Positions 53,286 through 63,265 of a stretch of DNA of 64,000 nt are shown piece by piece. Location of the stretch: the NCBI GenBank assembly GCA_023402175.1, contig JAEXCN010000113.1:49413-113412 (forward strand), in the 5' to 3' direction. Below the pieces are notes generated by a model. The model had not been told where the DNA came from and did not search any database. It worked only from the letters and a program-made list of their open reading frames with translations. Position 1 is the stretch's first letter, and every line of letters starts with the position of its first letter. A program made the translations under genes and the position numbers. Origin of the DNA: Pseudomonadota bacterium (lineage in GTDB: Bacteria > Myxococcota_A > Polyangia > Polyangiales > Polyangiaceae).

Positions 53286-55064
53286 ATGAGCGAGCGGATG
53301 AAAGATGTGCCCGAGGCCGTGCCGGAGCGTGCGAAGCCGCCCCGCGACGTGACGATCGCCCTGCCTCCGCCGTCCCGCGCCCAGACCGCCGCGAGCATCG
53401 ACAGCATCGCGCCGATCCCGCTCGACTCGTACCAGCCTCCGAGCACCGGAACGTTCCCCTCGCCGTCGCAGCGCGAGCTCATCGTGCCGTCGGGAGCGAC
53501 GGTCGGATCGATCCTCGAGCACGTGCGGAAGCGCCCGGCAGACCGCCTCGAGATCGAAGCGCGCGTCGATGCCGGAGGCATGGGCTCGATCGACATCGCG
53601 GTCGACCACGCGCTCGACCGGCGCATCGCGTTGAAGACGCTGCATCCACATCTGCGCTCGGACGATCAGAGCGTTCGGATGTTCCTCCGCGAGGCCCGCC
53701 TCACGGGACTGCTCGACCATCCTCACATCGTGCCGGTCTACGACCTCGGCGAGCGCGAAGGAGGACAGCTCTTCTTCGCCATGAAGCTCGTCGAGGGGCG
53801 GACGCTCGCCGCGCTGATTCGTGCGCTGCCGCGCGGCGTGCTCGACACCGCGACGCTCTACACGCTGCTCGACGTGTTCACGAAGGTCTGCGACGCGCTC
53901 GCGTTCGCGCACAGTCGCGGCGTCGTCCACTGCGATGTGAAGCCCGCGAACGTCATGGTCGGCGAGTTCGGCCAGGTGTTCCTGATGGACTGGGGGATCG
54001 CTCGCCTGATCGTGTCCGAAGGAGGGCCGCCGTCCATCGCGAGGAACGAGGACACTTCCCCGCGCATGACGGCGAAGACACGCCCGCGCGCGGGATCCGC
54101 GACGGACAACTCGATCATCGGCACGCCCGGCTACATGTCACCGGAGCAGGCGCGCGGCGATCGGAAGAAGCTCGACGTACGTTCGGACGTCTTCCTCCTC
54201 GGAGCGATGCTCTACGAGCTGCTCACCCATCGCCCGCCATACGTCGGAGCCGATCGGAGTGAGACGCTCGCGCTCGCAGCAGCCTGCAACTTCCCGAGCC
54301 CGCGGAAGGTCGCAGGGGACGTGGCCGTGCCGCTCGAGCTCGAGAGGATCGTCCTTCGCGCGATGGCGACGTCTCCGGACGATCGCTATCCGACGGTCCT
54401 CGCGCTGCAGCAAGACGTCCTCCGATTCATGCGAGGCGGTGCCGAGCTGCCGCGTCGCTCGTTTGCGGCCGGAGAGGCGATCGTCCGCGAAGGAGAGCCT
54501 GGAGACGCCGCGTACGTCATCGTCGAAGGCCGCTGCGAGATCCAGAAACACACGCCGAGCGGGGTGCAGACCCTGCACACGATCGGTCCCGGCGACGTGT
54601 TCGGCGAGATGGCCATCTTGACCGAACGCCCGCGTACGGCGACCGTCGTCGCCGTCGAGCCGACGACGGTCCTCGTCGTGACCTCGCAGGTCCTCGAGCA
54701 GGAGATGACGGCGCTCAAGCCGTGGATCGCCACGCTCCTCAAGTCGCTGGCGATACGATTCCGCGACGCCCAGAGTCGCGCCACGCATGCGACGCCGCCT
54801 TCACCGGCGCGGATCGCCGAGCTCGTCCTCATGAACCTCACGACGTGGGGACACACGGACGAGCACGGCGGACGGTGGATGACGTGGAGCGAGCTCGCTC
54901 GGGAGCTCGAGGCGCAGCTCGGCCTCGCTCCGATCGCCGTCTTCGGCGCGATCTCCCGCTACGGGCTCGTGCTCGACGTCGAAGGCGACCGCCTCACCGC
55001 GCCCGCTCCGGCGGAGCTCCGAGCGCAGCTCGCCGCCGAGCTGCATCGCACGCCTCGCGCGTGA
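53286..55064 (+). CDS. Ser/Thr kinase with cyclic-nucleotide-binding domain
   Basis: A 592-residue cytosolic protein. Residues 1-85 are Pro-rich and disordered. The kinase domain (about 88-380) has DAGGMGSI, Lys117 in IALK, HCDVKPAN (215-222) and DWG (235-237) instead of DFG, and MSPEQ. Residues about 385-500 form a cNMP-binding domain (RSFAAGEAIVREGEPGDAAY, PGDVFGEMAILTERPRTATV). A winged-helix-like tail follows (AELVLMNLTTWG). Kinase activity could thus respond to cAMP or cGMP. The HCD change removes the Arg of HRD. Confidence 0.9.
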   Translation: MSERMKDVPEAVPERAKPPRDVTIALPPPSRAQTAASIDSIAPIPLDSYQPPSTGTFPSPSQRELIVPSGATVGSILEHVRKRPADRLEIEARVDAGGMGSIDIAVDHALDRRIALKTLHPHLRSDDQSVRMFLREARLTGLLDHPHIVPVYDLGEREGGQLFFAMKLVEGRTLAALIRALPRGVLDTATLYTLLDVFTKVCDALAFAHSRGVVHCDVKPANVMVGEFGQVFLMDWGIARLIVSEGGPPSIARNEDTSPRMTAKTRPRAGSATDNSIIGTPGYMSPEQARGDRKKLDVRSDVFLLGAMLYELLTHRPPYVGADRSETLALAAACNFPSPRKVAGDVAVPLELERIVLRAMATSPDDRYPTVLALQQDVLRFMRGGAELPRRSFAAGEAIVREGEPGDAAYVIVEGRCEIQKHTPSGVQTLHTIGPGDVFGEMAILTERPRTATVVAVEPTTVLVVTSQVLEQEMTALKPWIATLLKSLAIRFRDAQSRATHATPPSPARIAELVLMNLTTWGHTDEHGGRWMTWSELARELEAQLGLAPIAVFGAISRYGLVLDVEGDRLTAPAPAELRAQLAAELHRTPRA

Positions 55065-55070
55065 CGGCGC

Positions 55071-55262
55071 TCAGAGATCGTTCGTCTCGACACCATCCTC
55101 GTCCGCGATCGCGTCGTCCGCTTCGCCGGGCGGCGGCGGCGGAGCGGAGTCGCGCGCAGGCGGCGGCGGCCACGACACCATCGTCGGCGCGGGCGAGCGC
55201 GGCTGGTCGGACGCTCCAGCAAAGCGCGTCGTCGGAAGAGAGATCCAATCGGAGGCCGTCAT
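55071..55262 (-). CDS. Small Pro/Asp-rich protein, uncertain
   Basis: A 63-residue frame convergent with the kinase gene, 6 bases away. Third positions are strongly G/C, CGGAG precedes the ATG at 55262, and the frame continues upstream to 55364 without stop. The product is hydrophilic, with a poly-Pro run and an acidic tail (ADDAIADEDGVE), probably disordered. No family is recognised; it may be a spurious frame. Confidence 0.4.
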   Translation of the reverse strand: MTASDWISLPTTRFAGASDQPRSPAPTMVSWPPPPARDSAPPPPPGEADDAIADEDGVETNDL

Positions 55263-55474
55263 GGCTCCGCATTCGAGCAACGATCGTTCCGCTTCGTACG
55301 GTAGGGCCCTTGAAGGGATCTGCGGTGCATACCCCTCGATCCGCGCGACATCCGGCACGAGCAACGCCGCGGTCTACCGCGCGAGGCGCGCGTTGCGGGG
55401 ACTCGCCCGCATGTGCGTCACGTCCCCCGATGGATCGACGGTTACCGGCGGGATGATCGGATCGTGCCGCTCGC

Positions 55475-56563
55475 CTACGACGGCAAGTCCACGAGCTCGG
55501 GCTTCACGCGAGCGACGACGCGCGCGAACGCTTCCTTGTCGATCGATCGCTCGAGCGCCGCTTCCGGAGTGATCTTGCCAGCGACGAGGAGGCGTTCGAG
55601 CGCAGCGTCGAGCGTCTGCATCCCGAGCCCGCTCCCGTTCCTCATCGCATCGCCGAGAGCGTCCGTGTTTCCTTCACGGATGAGCGAGCCGATCGTCGCG
55701 TTCGCGACGAGAAGCTCGTGGACGGCGACCCTTCCCTTCCCGTCCGCCGAGCGAACCAGATGCTGCACGACGATCCCGGCGATGCAGTCTGCCAGCAAGC
55801 TGCGGATCCGCGGATGAGCATCGGGCGGGAACGCATTGACGAGACGGTCGAGCGCGGCTGCGGCCCCGCTCGCCTGGAACGTCGCGAGGACGAAAATCCC
55901 GTCGCTCGCGAGACGGAGCGCTTGCTCGATTTCCTCGGCCGAGGAGAGCTCGGAGATGAGGACGACGTCAGGGTTCTCCCGCACGGCGCTCTTCATGGCG
56001 GCGCCGAACGTCGGAGCATGCGGCCCGATCTCTCTCTGCGTGATCTGCGCGCGCTGCGGCTCGTGCACGAACTCGATCGGGCTCTCGATCGTGAGGACGT
56101 GGCACGCGCGCGTCTTGTTGATGTGGTCGAGCATCGCCGCGGTCGTCGTCGTCTTGCCGTTCGACGCCGGACCGGCCACGATCACGAGGCCCGAGCGGCG
56201 ATCGGCGAGACGCCACAGCACCTCGGGGGAACCGAGCTCCGTCAGCGAAGGCACCCGTGCGGGCACGAGCCGGAAGGCCGCCGCGATCCCGGAGTGCTTC
56301 ACGTAGTAGGTCGCACGGAAGCGCGCGATGTCCTTGTACGAGACAGACAGATCGAGGTCGAGATCGGCCGCGAGGCGAGCGCGCTGAGCGGGCGTGACGA
56401 GCTCGAGCAGCATGTCCTCGAGCTCTTTTGCCGAGATCGGGGCCTCGCGGAGGGCGACGATTTCCCCGCGCACGCGCGCCAGCGGCGGTTGATTGACCGC
56501 CAGGTGCAGATCGCTCCCGCCACGCTTCACGAGGTCTTCGAAGATCCCGTCGATCGCCGGCAC
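55475..56563 (-). CDS. PilT-like ATPase with degenerate catalytic boxes
   Basis: A 362-residue member of the type IV pilus/type II secretion ATPase superfamily, GTG start. The N-terminal domain (SDLHLAVNQPPLARVRGEI) and the Walker A GPASNGKT (131-138) with its Lys are retained. But the Asp box reads TIESPIEFVH (Ser for Asp), Walker B reads DVVLISELSS instead of DVILVGEMRD, and the His box LATFQASGA lacks its His. It may bind but not efficiently hydrolyse ATP. It follows the larger PilT-like gene by 3 bases and probably forms a mixed complex with it. Confidence 0.85.
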   Translation of the reverse strand: MPAIDGIFEDLVKRGGSDLHLAVNQPPLARVRGEIVALREAPISAKELEDMLLELVTPAQRARLAADLDLDLSVSYKDIARFRATYYVKHSGIAAAFRLVPARVPSLTELGSPEVLWRLADRRSGLVIVAGPASNGKTTTTAAMLDHINKTRACHVLTIESPIEFVHEPQRAQITQREIGPHAPTFGAAMKSAVRENPDVVLISELSSAEEIEQALRLASDGIFVLATFQASGAAAALDRLVNAFPPDAHPRIRSLLADCIAGIVVQHLVRSADGKGRVAVHELLVANATIGSLIREGNTDALGDAMRNGSGLGMQTLDAALERLLVAGKITPEAALERSIDKEAFARVVARVKPELVDLPS

Positions 56564-56566
56564 GTG

Positions 56567-59221
56567 TCAGCCCTTCCTCGTCTGCGCCGCCGCCACGGCA
56601 GACCGCGCGATCTGCGCTTCGAGCTCAGCGGGTGATTCGGCGAGCTGCTTCGCGACGACGGCGGTGACCTTCTGGGCTCGAACGAGCTCCGCGAGCGAGT
56701 CGTCGAGCCGGAGGACACCGCCGCCATCCTTTCCGCGCTTCTGGATCTCCGGGATCTCGTGGGTGCGTCCGTCGCGGACGAGGGTGTACAGCGCAACGGA
56801 CCACGGAAGGAGCTCGACGGCCGCATGGCCCCTTGTGCGATCGGCGCTCGGTACGAGCCGTTGACCGATGACGAGACGGAGCGACGACGCGAGGCTCGTA
56901 CGCGCCCACGGCTGCTCGGCCGGCGAGAAGAGGTCGAGGACGCGGTCGATCGTCTTTGCCGCGCTCGGGGTGTTCATCGTGCCGAGCACGAGGCGCCCAC
57001 TCTCGCAAGCGACGAGGGCATGCCGGAGCGTCTCGGCGTCCCGCATCTCACCGAACACGATGACGTCCGCGTCCTCGCGCAGCGCGGTGTGCAGCGTGCG
57101 TCCACGCGTGCGCGCGTGCAGGCCCACGTCGCGCTGGCTGACGAAGCCCTTCTTGCGCGGATGGACGTGCTCGATGGGCTCCTCGATCGTGAGGATGTGC
57201 CGCGCGGTCTCTCGATTCAGATGATCGACGAGCGCGGCGAGCGTCGTCGATTTGCCGTGTGCTGCCGGTCCAGTGACGAGGACGAGCCCACGCTGGTGGC
57301 GGAGAGCCGGCAGGATCCCATCCGGCAGCCCGAGGCCGGCGATCGTCGGGAGCTCCTTCGGGATGACGCGGACATTCAGCTTGAGCCCGGTGCGCTGCTT
57401 CGAGACGTTCACGCGGAAGCGCCCATGCGCCGGGTGCTCGACGGCGAAGTCGCACGAGCCTTCCTTCTCGAGCGTCTCGCGAAGGCGCATCGGAACGATC
57501 TCCTTCGCGATCCGCTCGACGTGATCGGCGGGCACGGGCTGCGTGCGCGGGAGCAGATCGGTGGCGATGCGGAGCAGGATCGGACGCCCCGCCACGATGT
57601 AGAGATCGCTCGCGCCTGCCGCAACGGCCATGGCGAGGAACGTGTCGACCGACGCGGAAGGCTCGACGCGCGGACGGTCCTTCTCCGCGATGGCCTTCTC
57701 CGCGATGGGCTCTCCCGAAGGAGCGACCGCTGCCGCGCGCGCGCTCGCGACGTCGTCCGGCGCAGCACTCTCGGTGGGCGCGGGCGCGGAGACCGTGCTC
57801 TCCGCGCGCTCCGCGTCGAGCTCTGGGCGCGTCGCGGTCGCGGCCCCACGTTCGTTCGGCGTGAGCTCGACATCGACGACGTCGACGGACGTCGGCGTCG
57901 AGATCCTCCGCGGAATGACGGGCCCCGGAGGAGGAACCGACTTTGCGCGCTGGGCTTCGGCTGCAGCACGCTCCCGCGATGCACGCTCTTGCACCGCTCG
58001 CTGCTCGAGGACGGCAGCACGCTCGCGCGCGACGCGTTCCTGCGTCGCACGCTCCTGGGCGGCACGCTCTTGCGCGGCCTTCTCCTGCGCCGCGCGTTCC
58101 GCCGCGGCTCGTTCGGCAGCAGCTTTCTCGGCGGCTGCACGCTCGGCGGCTGCGCGTTCCTGCGCGACCTTCTCTTGCGCCGCCTTCTCCTGCGCCGCCT
58201 TCTCTCGCGCGGCCTTCTCCTGCGCAGCCTTCTCCTGCGCAGCCTTCTCCTGGGCGGCCTTCTCCTGCGCAGCCTTCTCCTGCGCAGCCTTCTCTTGCGC
58301 AGCCTTCTCTTGCGCAGCCTTCTCTTGCGCGGCCTTTTCCTGCGCCGCCTTCTCGTGCGCCGCCTTCTCCTGAACGGCGCGCTGCGCGTCGAGCTCGCGA
58401 GCGACCTCTTCGGGGCGTCGTGCAGGCTTCGGTCGGGGATCCGCGGTCGTGGCGACCGAGCCCGGCGTTCCCGAGACCGGCGGCGAGAGCGTCTGCAACG
58501 TCGGCTCGTCGTCGTCGTCCCATTCCTCGTCGGAGGGCGGAGGTGCCGGCGCGGGCGGCGCCTGGACCGGAGGCGCCTGCGGGGATGGCTGGACGCGGGC
58601 TTGCTGCGCGGCAGCGGAAGCGGAAGCGCCGACGGTCTTGACGATCTGCGCCTGGATCGGACCGGCCGTCTTCGCAGCCGCGATCGTCGACGACGGAGGC
58701 GGGCCGGCAGCCGGCTGCGCGCGCGTCTGCGCCGAAGCGGGCTGAGCATGCGGCTGCGCCCCACTCGCGGGCTGGGCCTTCGACGCGACCGGCTGCTGCT
58801 GCGCCGACGCGCGCGCGGCGGAGGACGCACCCGACGCGGGTTGCCCCGCGGGCACCGCCTTGTCGGACGAACGCGCAGCGACCGCTTGCTGCGTCGACGA
58901 CGAGCGTGCTCCACCTTCGCGCTTCGCCACCGTGAAGCGCGCCTGGACGATGTCCTTGCGGAGGATCGCCGCCACCGCAATGACCCCGACGCCATCGACG
59001 CGCGTCGTCCACTGCACGGGCTTGTCGCTGAGCGAGTCGACGTACCGACTGCCGCCCATCGTCACGAGCATCTGCATGAGACGCTCGGTGCTCGGCGCCT
59101 CGTCATCCACCGGCTCGAACTTCCCGCCGATGTTCACGCTCGGCAGCCGATTGGTGACGAGCCCGAACTCCAGTACCTCGGGGCGCGCGAGGTTCTTGAG
59201 AAGCTCCTCGATGGTTTTCAT
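56567..59221 (-). CDS. PilT-like ATPase with long coiled-coil linker
   Basis: An 884-residue protein. Residues 1-110 form an N-terminal domain ([20 protein letters not shown]) of unknown type. A Pro/Ala/Gln-rich region (110-280) is followed by a charged coiled coil (about 285-440) built from KAAQEK and RAAQER units. The C-terminal PilT-like domain (about 545-870) has [12 protein letters not shown], Walker [10 protein letters not shown], Asp box [10 protein letters not shown], Walker [11 protein letters not shown] and [11 protein letters not shown] (Asn for the usual His). The ATG at 59221 gives a Met that starts the N-terminal domain cleanly; ATG 59359 is further upstream but improbable. Confidence 0.88.
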   Translation of the reverse strand: MKTIEELLKNLARPEVLEFGLVTNRLPSVNIGGKFEPVDDEAPSTERLMQMLVTMGGSRYVDSLSDKPVQWTTRVDGVGVIAVAAILRKDIVQARFTVAKREGGARSSSTQQAVAARSSDKAVPAGQPASGASSAARASAQQQPVASKAQPASGAQPHAQPASAQTRAQPAAGPPPSSTIAAAKTAGPIQAQIVKTVGASASAAAQQARVQPSPQAPPVQAPPAPAPPPSDEEWDDDDEPTLQTLSPPVSGTPGSVATTADPRPKPARRPEEVARELDAQRAVQEKAAHEKAAQEKAAQEKAAQEKAAQEKAAQEKAAQEKAAQEKAAQEKAAQEKAAREKAAQEKAAQEKVAQERAAAERAAAEKAAAERAAAERAAQEKAAQERAAQERATQERVARERAAVLEQRAVQERASRERAAAEAQRAKSVPPPGPVIPRRISTPTSVDVVDVELTPNERGAATATRPELDAERAESTVSAPAPTESAAPDDVASARAAAVAPSGEPIAEKAIAEKDRPRVEPSASVDTFLAMAVAAGASDLYIVAGRPILLRIATDLLPRTQPVPADHVERIAKEIVPMRLRETLEKEGSCDFAVEHPAHGRFRVNVSKQRTGLKLNVRVIPKELPTIAGLGLPDGILPALRHQRGLVLVTGPAAHGKSTTLAALVDHLNRETARHILTIEEPIEHVHPRKKGFVSQRDVGLHARTRGRTLHTALREDADVIVFGEMRDAETLRHALVACESGRLVLGTMNTPSAAKTIDRVLDLFSPAEQPWARTSLASSLRLVIGQRLVPSADRTRGHAAVELLPWSVALYTLVRDGRTHEIPEIQKRGKDGGGVLRLDDSLAELVRAQKVTAVVAKQLAESPAELEAQIARSAVAAAQTRKG
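58030..58375. repeat. In-frame 15-bp repeats encoding the coiled coil
   Basis: Tandem 15-bp units (type GCCTTCTCCTGCGCA on the plus strand) encode AQEKA/KAAQE repeats, nearly identical in the block 58180-58360 and more diverged ([10 protein letters not shown]) at 58030-58180. The copy number is likely to vary between strains. Confidence 0.8.
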
Positions 59222-59539
59222 CGGCCTGGCAACGCCGTTGGTCAGACTACACGACCCTGCTCCTCGAGCGCCATTTCGTAGATGAGGTTCACCCCGGTCA
59301 TCGATGATCCAGGCCCCGCCCAAGCGAACACGGTGCCGGAAAGCCGATGCCGAGCGCATGCGGCAATGCCCTTGAAGCGCGCTCGAAGCTTCGAATGACC
59401 TGATTTTCGGGCTCGGGCTCGGGCTCGGGCTCGGGGTCGGAGATGCTTCGACGTCGAAGGGGTAGTTGGAGGCCCAAATGAAGCGACCCCGGGGCTGGAG
59501 GGCCAGCGTCCGGGGTCGAGGGCGCTCAGAGCGGGCGCG
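59222..59539. other. Intergenic region with hexanucleotide repeat
   Basis: Between the PilT-like gene and enolase. It contains a CGGGCT repeat of about four and a half units (59408-59436) and the hairpin at 59484-59518. No gene is seen. Confidence 0.6.
59484..59518 (-). terminator. Hairpin downstream of enolase, possible terminator
   Basis: CGACCCCGG (59484-59492) pairs with CCGGGGTCG (59510-59518), 22 bases after the enolase stop on the minus strand. It lacks a T-run, so termination would be weak or factor-assisted. Confidence 0.45.
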
Positions 59540-60880
<1,341 letters not shown>

Positions 60881-63166
60881 CTAGTCGATCGACTGCCAGA
60901 AGTCGCGGACCGCGTCGACGCTTCGGACCCGGCGCGCCGGCGGAAGGCTCTCGAGCAGCGCTCGGCCGTAGCCCCTTTTCGCTGCGCGTCGATCGAGAAG
61001 CGCAACGATCCCCGCGTCTTTCTTCGTGCGGATCAGCCTGCCGAAACCTTGCTTGAGCGTAATCGCCGCAGCGGGCACGGAATACTGCGTGAATGGGTTC
61101 CCGCCTTCGGCTTCGATCTTCGCCGATCGCGCCGCAACGACGGGCTCGGTCGGGACCGCGAACGGGATCTTGTCGATGATGACGAGGCGGAGAGCGCGAC
61201 CGGGAACGTCGACACCTTCCCAGAAGCTCATCGTCGCAACGAGCACGGCATCGCCCGCGGCACGGAAGCGATCGAGAAGGACGTGCTTCGGTGCTTCGCC
61301 CTGCACCATGAGCGGCCCGTGTCGGCCCGAGCTCTCGCGGACGAGCGCCGCGTAGATCGATCGCATCGCGCGGTTCGACGTGCAGAGGACGAACGCGCCG
61401 CCACCGGTGATGTCCGCGAGCTCGCGAGCTCGCGCAGCACACGCCTCGTCGAACCCGGCAGCGCTCGGCTCGGGCAGATCCTCGGCCACGTAGAGCGCCG
61501 CGCGCGATGCGAAGTCGAACGGCGAAGGCACGACGAGCTCCGTCGTGTCTGGCAGCGCGCCGAGACGGCTCTTCGCGAAGTGGAAGCTCGGCCCGGTATG
61601 CGTCGACGTCGCGAGCGTCGCGCTCGTGCAGACGACGCTCCGTACGCGATCGAAGAGGCGCTCGCGGAGGAGCGGCGCGAGATCCACGGGGCTGGCGCCG
61701 AGCGAGACGGTGCGCTCGCGCGAGTCGACCCATGCGATGCCCCCTTCGAAGCCCTCGATCGCGCGGCGCATCAGCAGATCACGCTGCGGGTGCTGCCACG
61801 AGGAAGGGGCCGGCATGCTCGGTCGATCCTGCTCGAGCGGCTCGTCGACGTATTCGTCGTCCGGCTCCCAGTGCCGCGCCTTCTTGTCCTCCGAGCTTGC
61901 GTTCACGCGCGCGAGATCCGTCCGGAGCTCCCCTGCCCTTCGCGCGATCATCGCCATCGCGTCGTCTTCGTCGAACGCGAGCGCCATCGCGGTGAGCGCC
62001 TGCAGCGCGGCGTCGAACCGTCCCGTCGCGTCGCGCCGTGGGGCGGTCCACTCCTCGGGCGAGAGCATCCGCCGCGTCTCCTCGCGCGCGGCCCGTCCGG
62101 CCGACTGCCATGCCTTGAAGAAGGCATGACCCGCAGCTTCGACGCCGTCGAGGATGCGCATCGACGACGAATCGAGGATCTTCGCCCCCACGACCGCGCG
62201 GCGTGCATCGCGGATCAGACGATCGAGCCGCGTCGTCGAGATGCGGACGCCGAAGAAGTCGGTGGCGACGCTCTCGATCTGATGTGCCTCGTCGAAGACG
62301 ACGACGTCGTACGGCGGGATCGCGCCGCCGTAGCCGCCCGTCTTTCCGGTCTTCAGCGCGAGATCGGCGAAGAAGAGATGATGGTTCACGACGATGATCT
62401 GCGCGTTCTCCGCCTCGCGCTTCATCCGGGTGACGTAGCACTCGTCGTAGTACTTGCATCCTGCACCGATGCGCGTGTCGGTCCCGGACTGGACGTCGCG
62501 CCACGCCGCGGCGCTCTCACCGAGGTCGGCGAGCTCGGCGCGATCGCCCGTCTGGGTCTCGAGCGCCCAGCGTTCGATCATCGCGAGCTCCGCGGTCACG
62601 CGCTCGCCGCTGCGGAGCCGCTCGGACAGCCGGCGCTTGCACAGGTAGTTCGATAACCCCTTCATCAGGGCGGCGCGCAGCTCGACGCCGTGCTCGGCGA
62701 GCACCTCGCGGACGAACGGGAGGTCCTTCTCGAAGATCTGCTCCTGGAGAGCATGCGTCGCCGTCGCGATGACGACCTTGCGCCCGGAGAGGACCGCCGG
62801 GACGAGATACGCAAACGTCTTCCCCGTGCCGGTCCCGGCCTCGACGAACAGATGGCCGTCACGCGTCAGCGCACGATGGACGGCGCGGGCCATCTCGAGC
62901 TGACCGTCGCGCTGCTCGTACCCCGGTAGGCGACGGGCGAGCGGGGAGTCAGGACCGAGGACGGCGTCGATCGAGCGCTCGTCGGCCGCTTCCCTCGCCT
63001 CACGGTCGAGCTCAGTCCCGTCGTGGAGCGGGAGGAGGCGGCGTCCCTTCGCTTCTTCCTCTTCCTCGAGAAGGACCTCCTCCAGGATCTCCTCGAACAC
63101 GTCTTCGTCGCCCGAATCGCACGGGTCGGCACGGCCGTCTCGGTCGGTCGGCGGGCGGCCCGTCAT
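60881..63166 (-). CDS. dinG: DinG-like (XPD-type) DNA helicase
   Basis: A 761-residue superfamily 2 helicase. Walker A is EAGTGTGKT (109-117), the DEAH box FDEAHQIE (291-298); motif VI is KQGFGRLIRTKKD near the C-terminus. The acidic N-terminus (20-40) is an addition. Fe-S-cluster cysteines at 176 (YLC), 237 and 243 (CKYYDEC) are present, but the fourth expected, about five residues before 237, is Arg232. The start at 63166 is preferred over longer in-frame starts, which run into a divergent gene beginning at 63266. Confidence 0.88.
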   Translation of the reverse strand: MTGRPPTDRDGRADPCDSGDEDVFEEILEEVLLEEEEEAKGRRLLPLHDGTELDREAREAADERSIDAVLGPDSPLARRLPGYEQRDGQLEMARAVHRALTRDGHLFVEAGTGTGKTFAYLVPAVLSGRKVVIATATHALQEQIFEKDLPFVREVLAEHGVELRAALMKGLSNYLCKRRLSERLRSGERVTAELAMIERWALETQTGDRAELADLGESAAAWRDVQSGTDTRIGAGCKYYDECYVTRMKREAENAQIIVVNHHLFFADLALKTGKTGGYGGAIPPYDVVVFDEAHQIESVATDFFGVRISTTRLDRLIRDARRAVVGAKILDSSSMRILDGVEAAGHAFFKAWQSAGRAAREETRRMLSPEEWTAPRRDATGRFDAALQALTAMALAFDEDDAMAMIARRAGELRTDLARVNASSEDKKARHWEPDDEYVDEPLEQDRPSMPAPSSWQHPQRDLLMRRAIEGFEGGIAWVDSRERTVSLGASPVDLAPLLRERLFDRVRSVVCTSATLATSTHTGPSFHFAKSRLGALPDTTELVVPSPFDFASRAALYVAEDLPEPSAAGFDEACAARARELADITGGGAFVLCTSNRAMRSIYAALVRESSGRHGPLMVQGEAPKHVLLDRFRAAGDAVLVATMSFWEGVDVPGRALRLVIIDKIPFAVPTEPVVAARSAKIEAEGGNPFTQYSVPAAAITLKQGFGRLIRTKKDAGIVALLDRRAAKRGYGRALLESLPPARRVRSVDAVRDFWQSID

Positions 63167-63265
63167 CGGTCCTCGTGCTCTACCCAAGCCCGAAGCGAGC
63201 GTCGAGCGCCTGCGGCCTCCGCGCAGACTTTCTCCCGCTGCACCATTCGGCGTACGATCAGTCCC

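Noticed and set aside
56759..59281. An 840-codon plus-strand frame with [12 protein letters not shown] repeats
   Set aside because: It is the complement of the KAAQEK coding repeats in the PilT-like gene, so the leucine repeats are an artefact.
59408..59436. Hexanucleotide CGGGCT repeat considered as a CRISPR or regulatory array
   Set aside because: The units are contiguous without spacers. It is a simple low-complexity tract.
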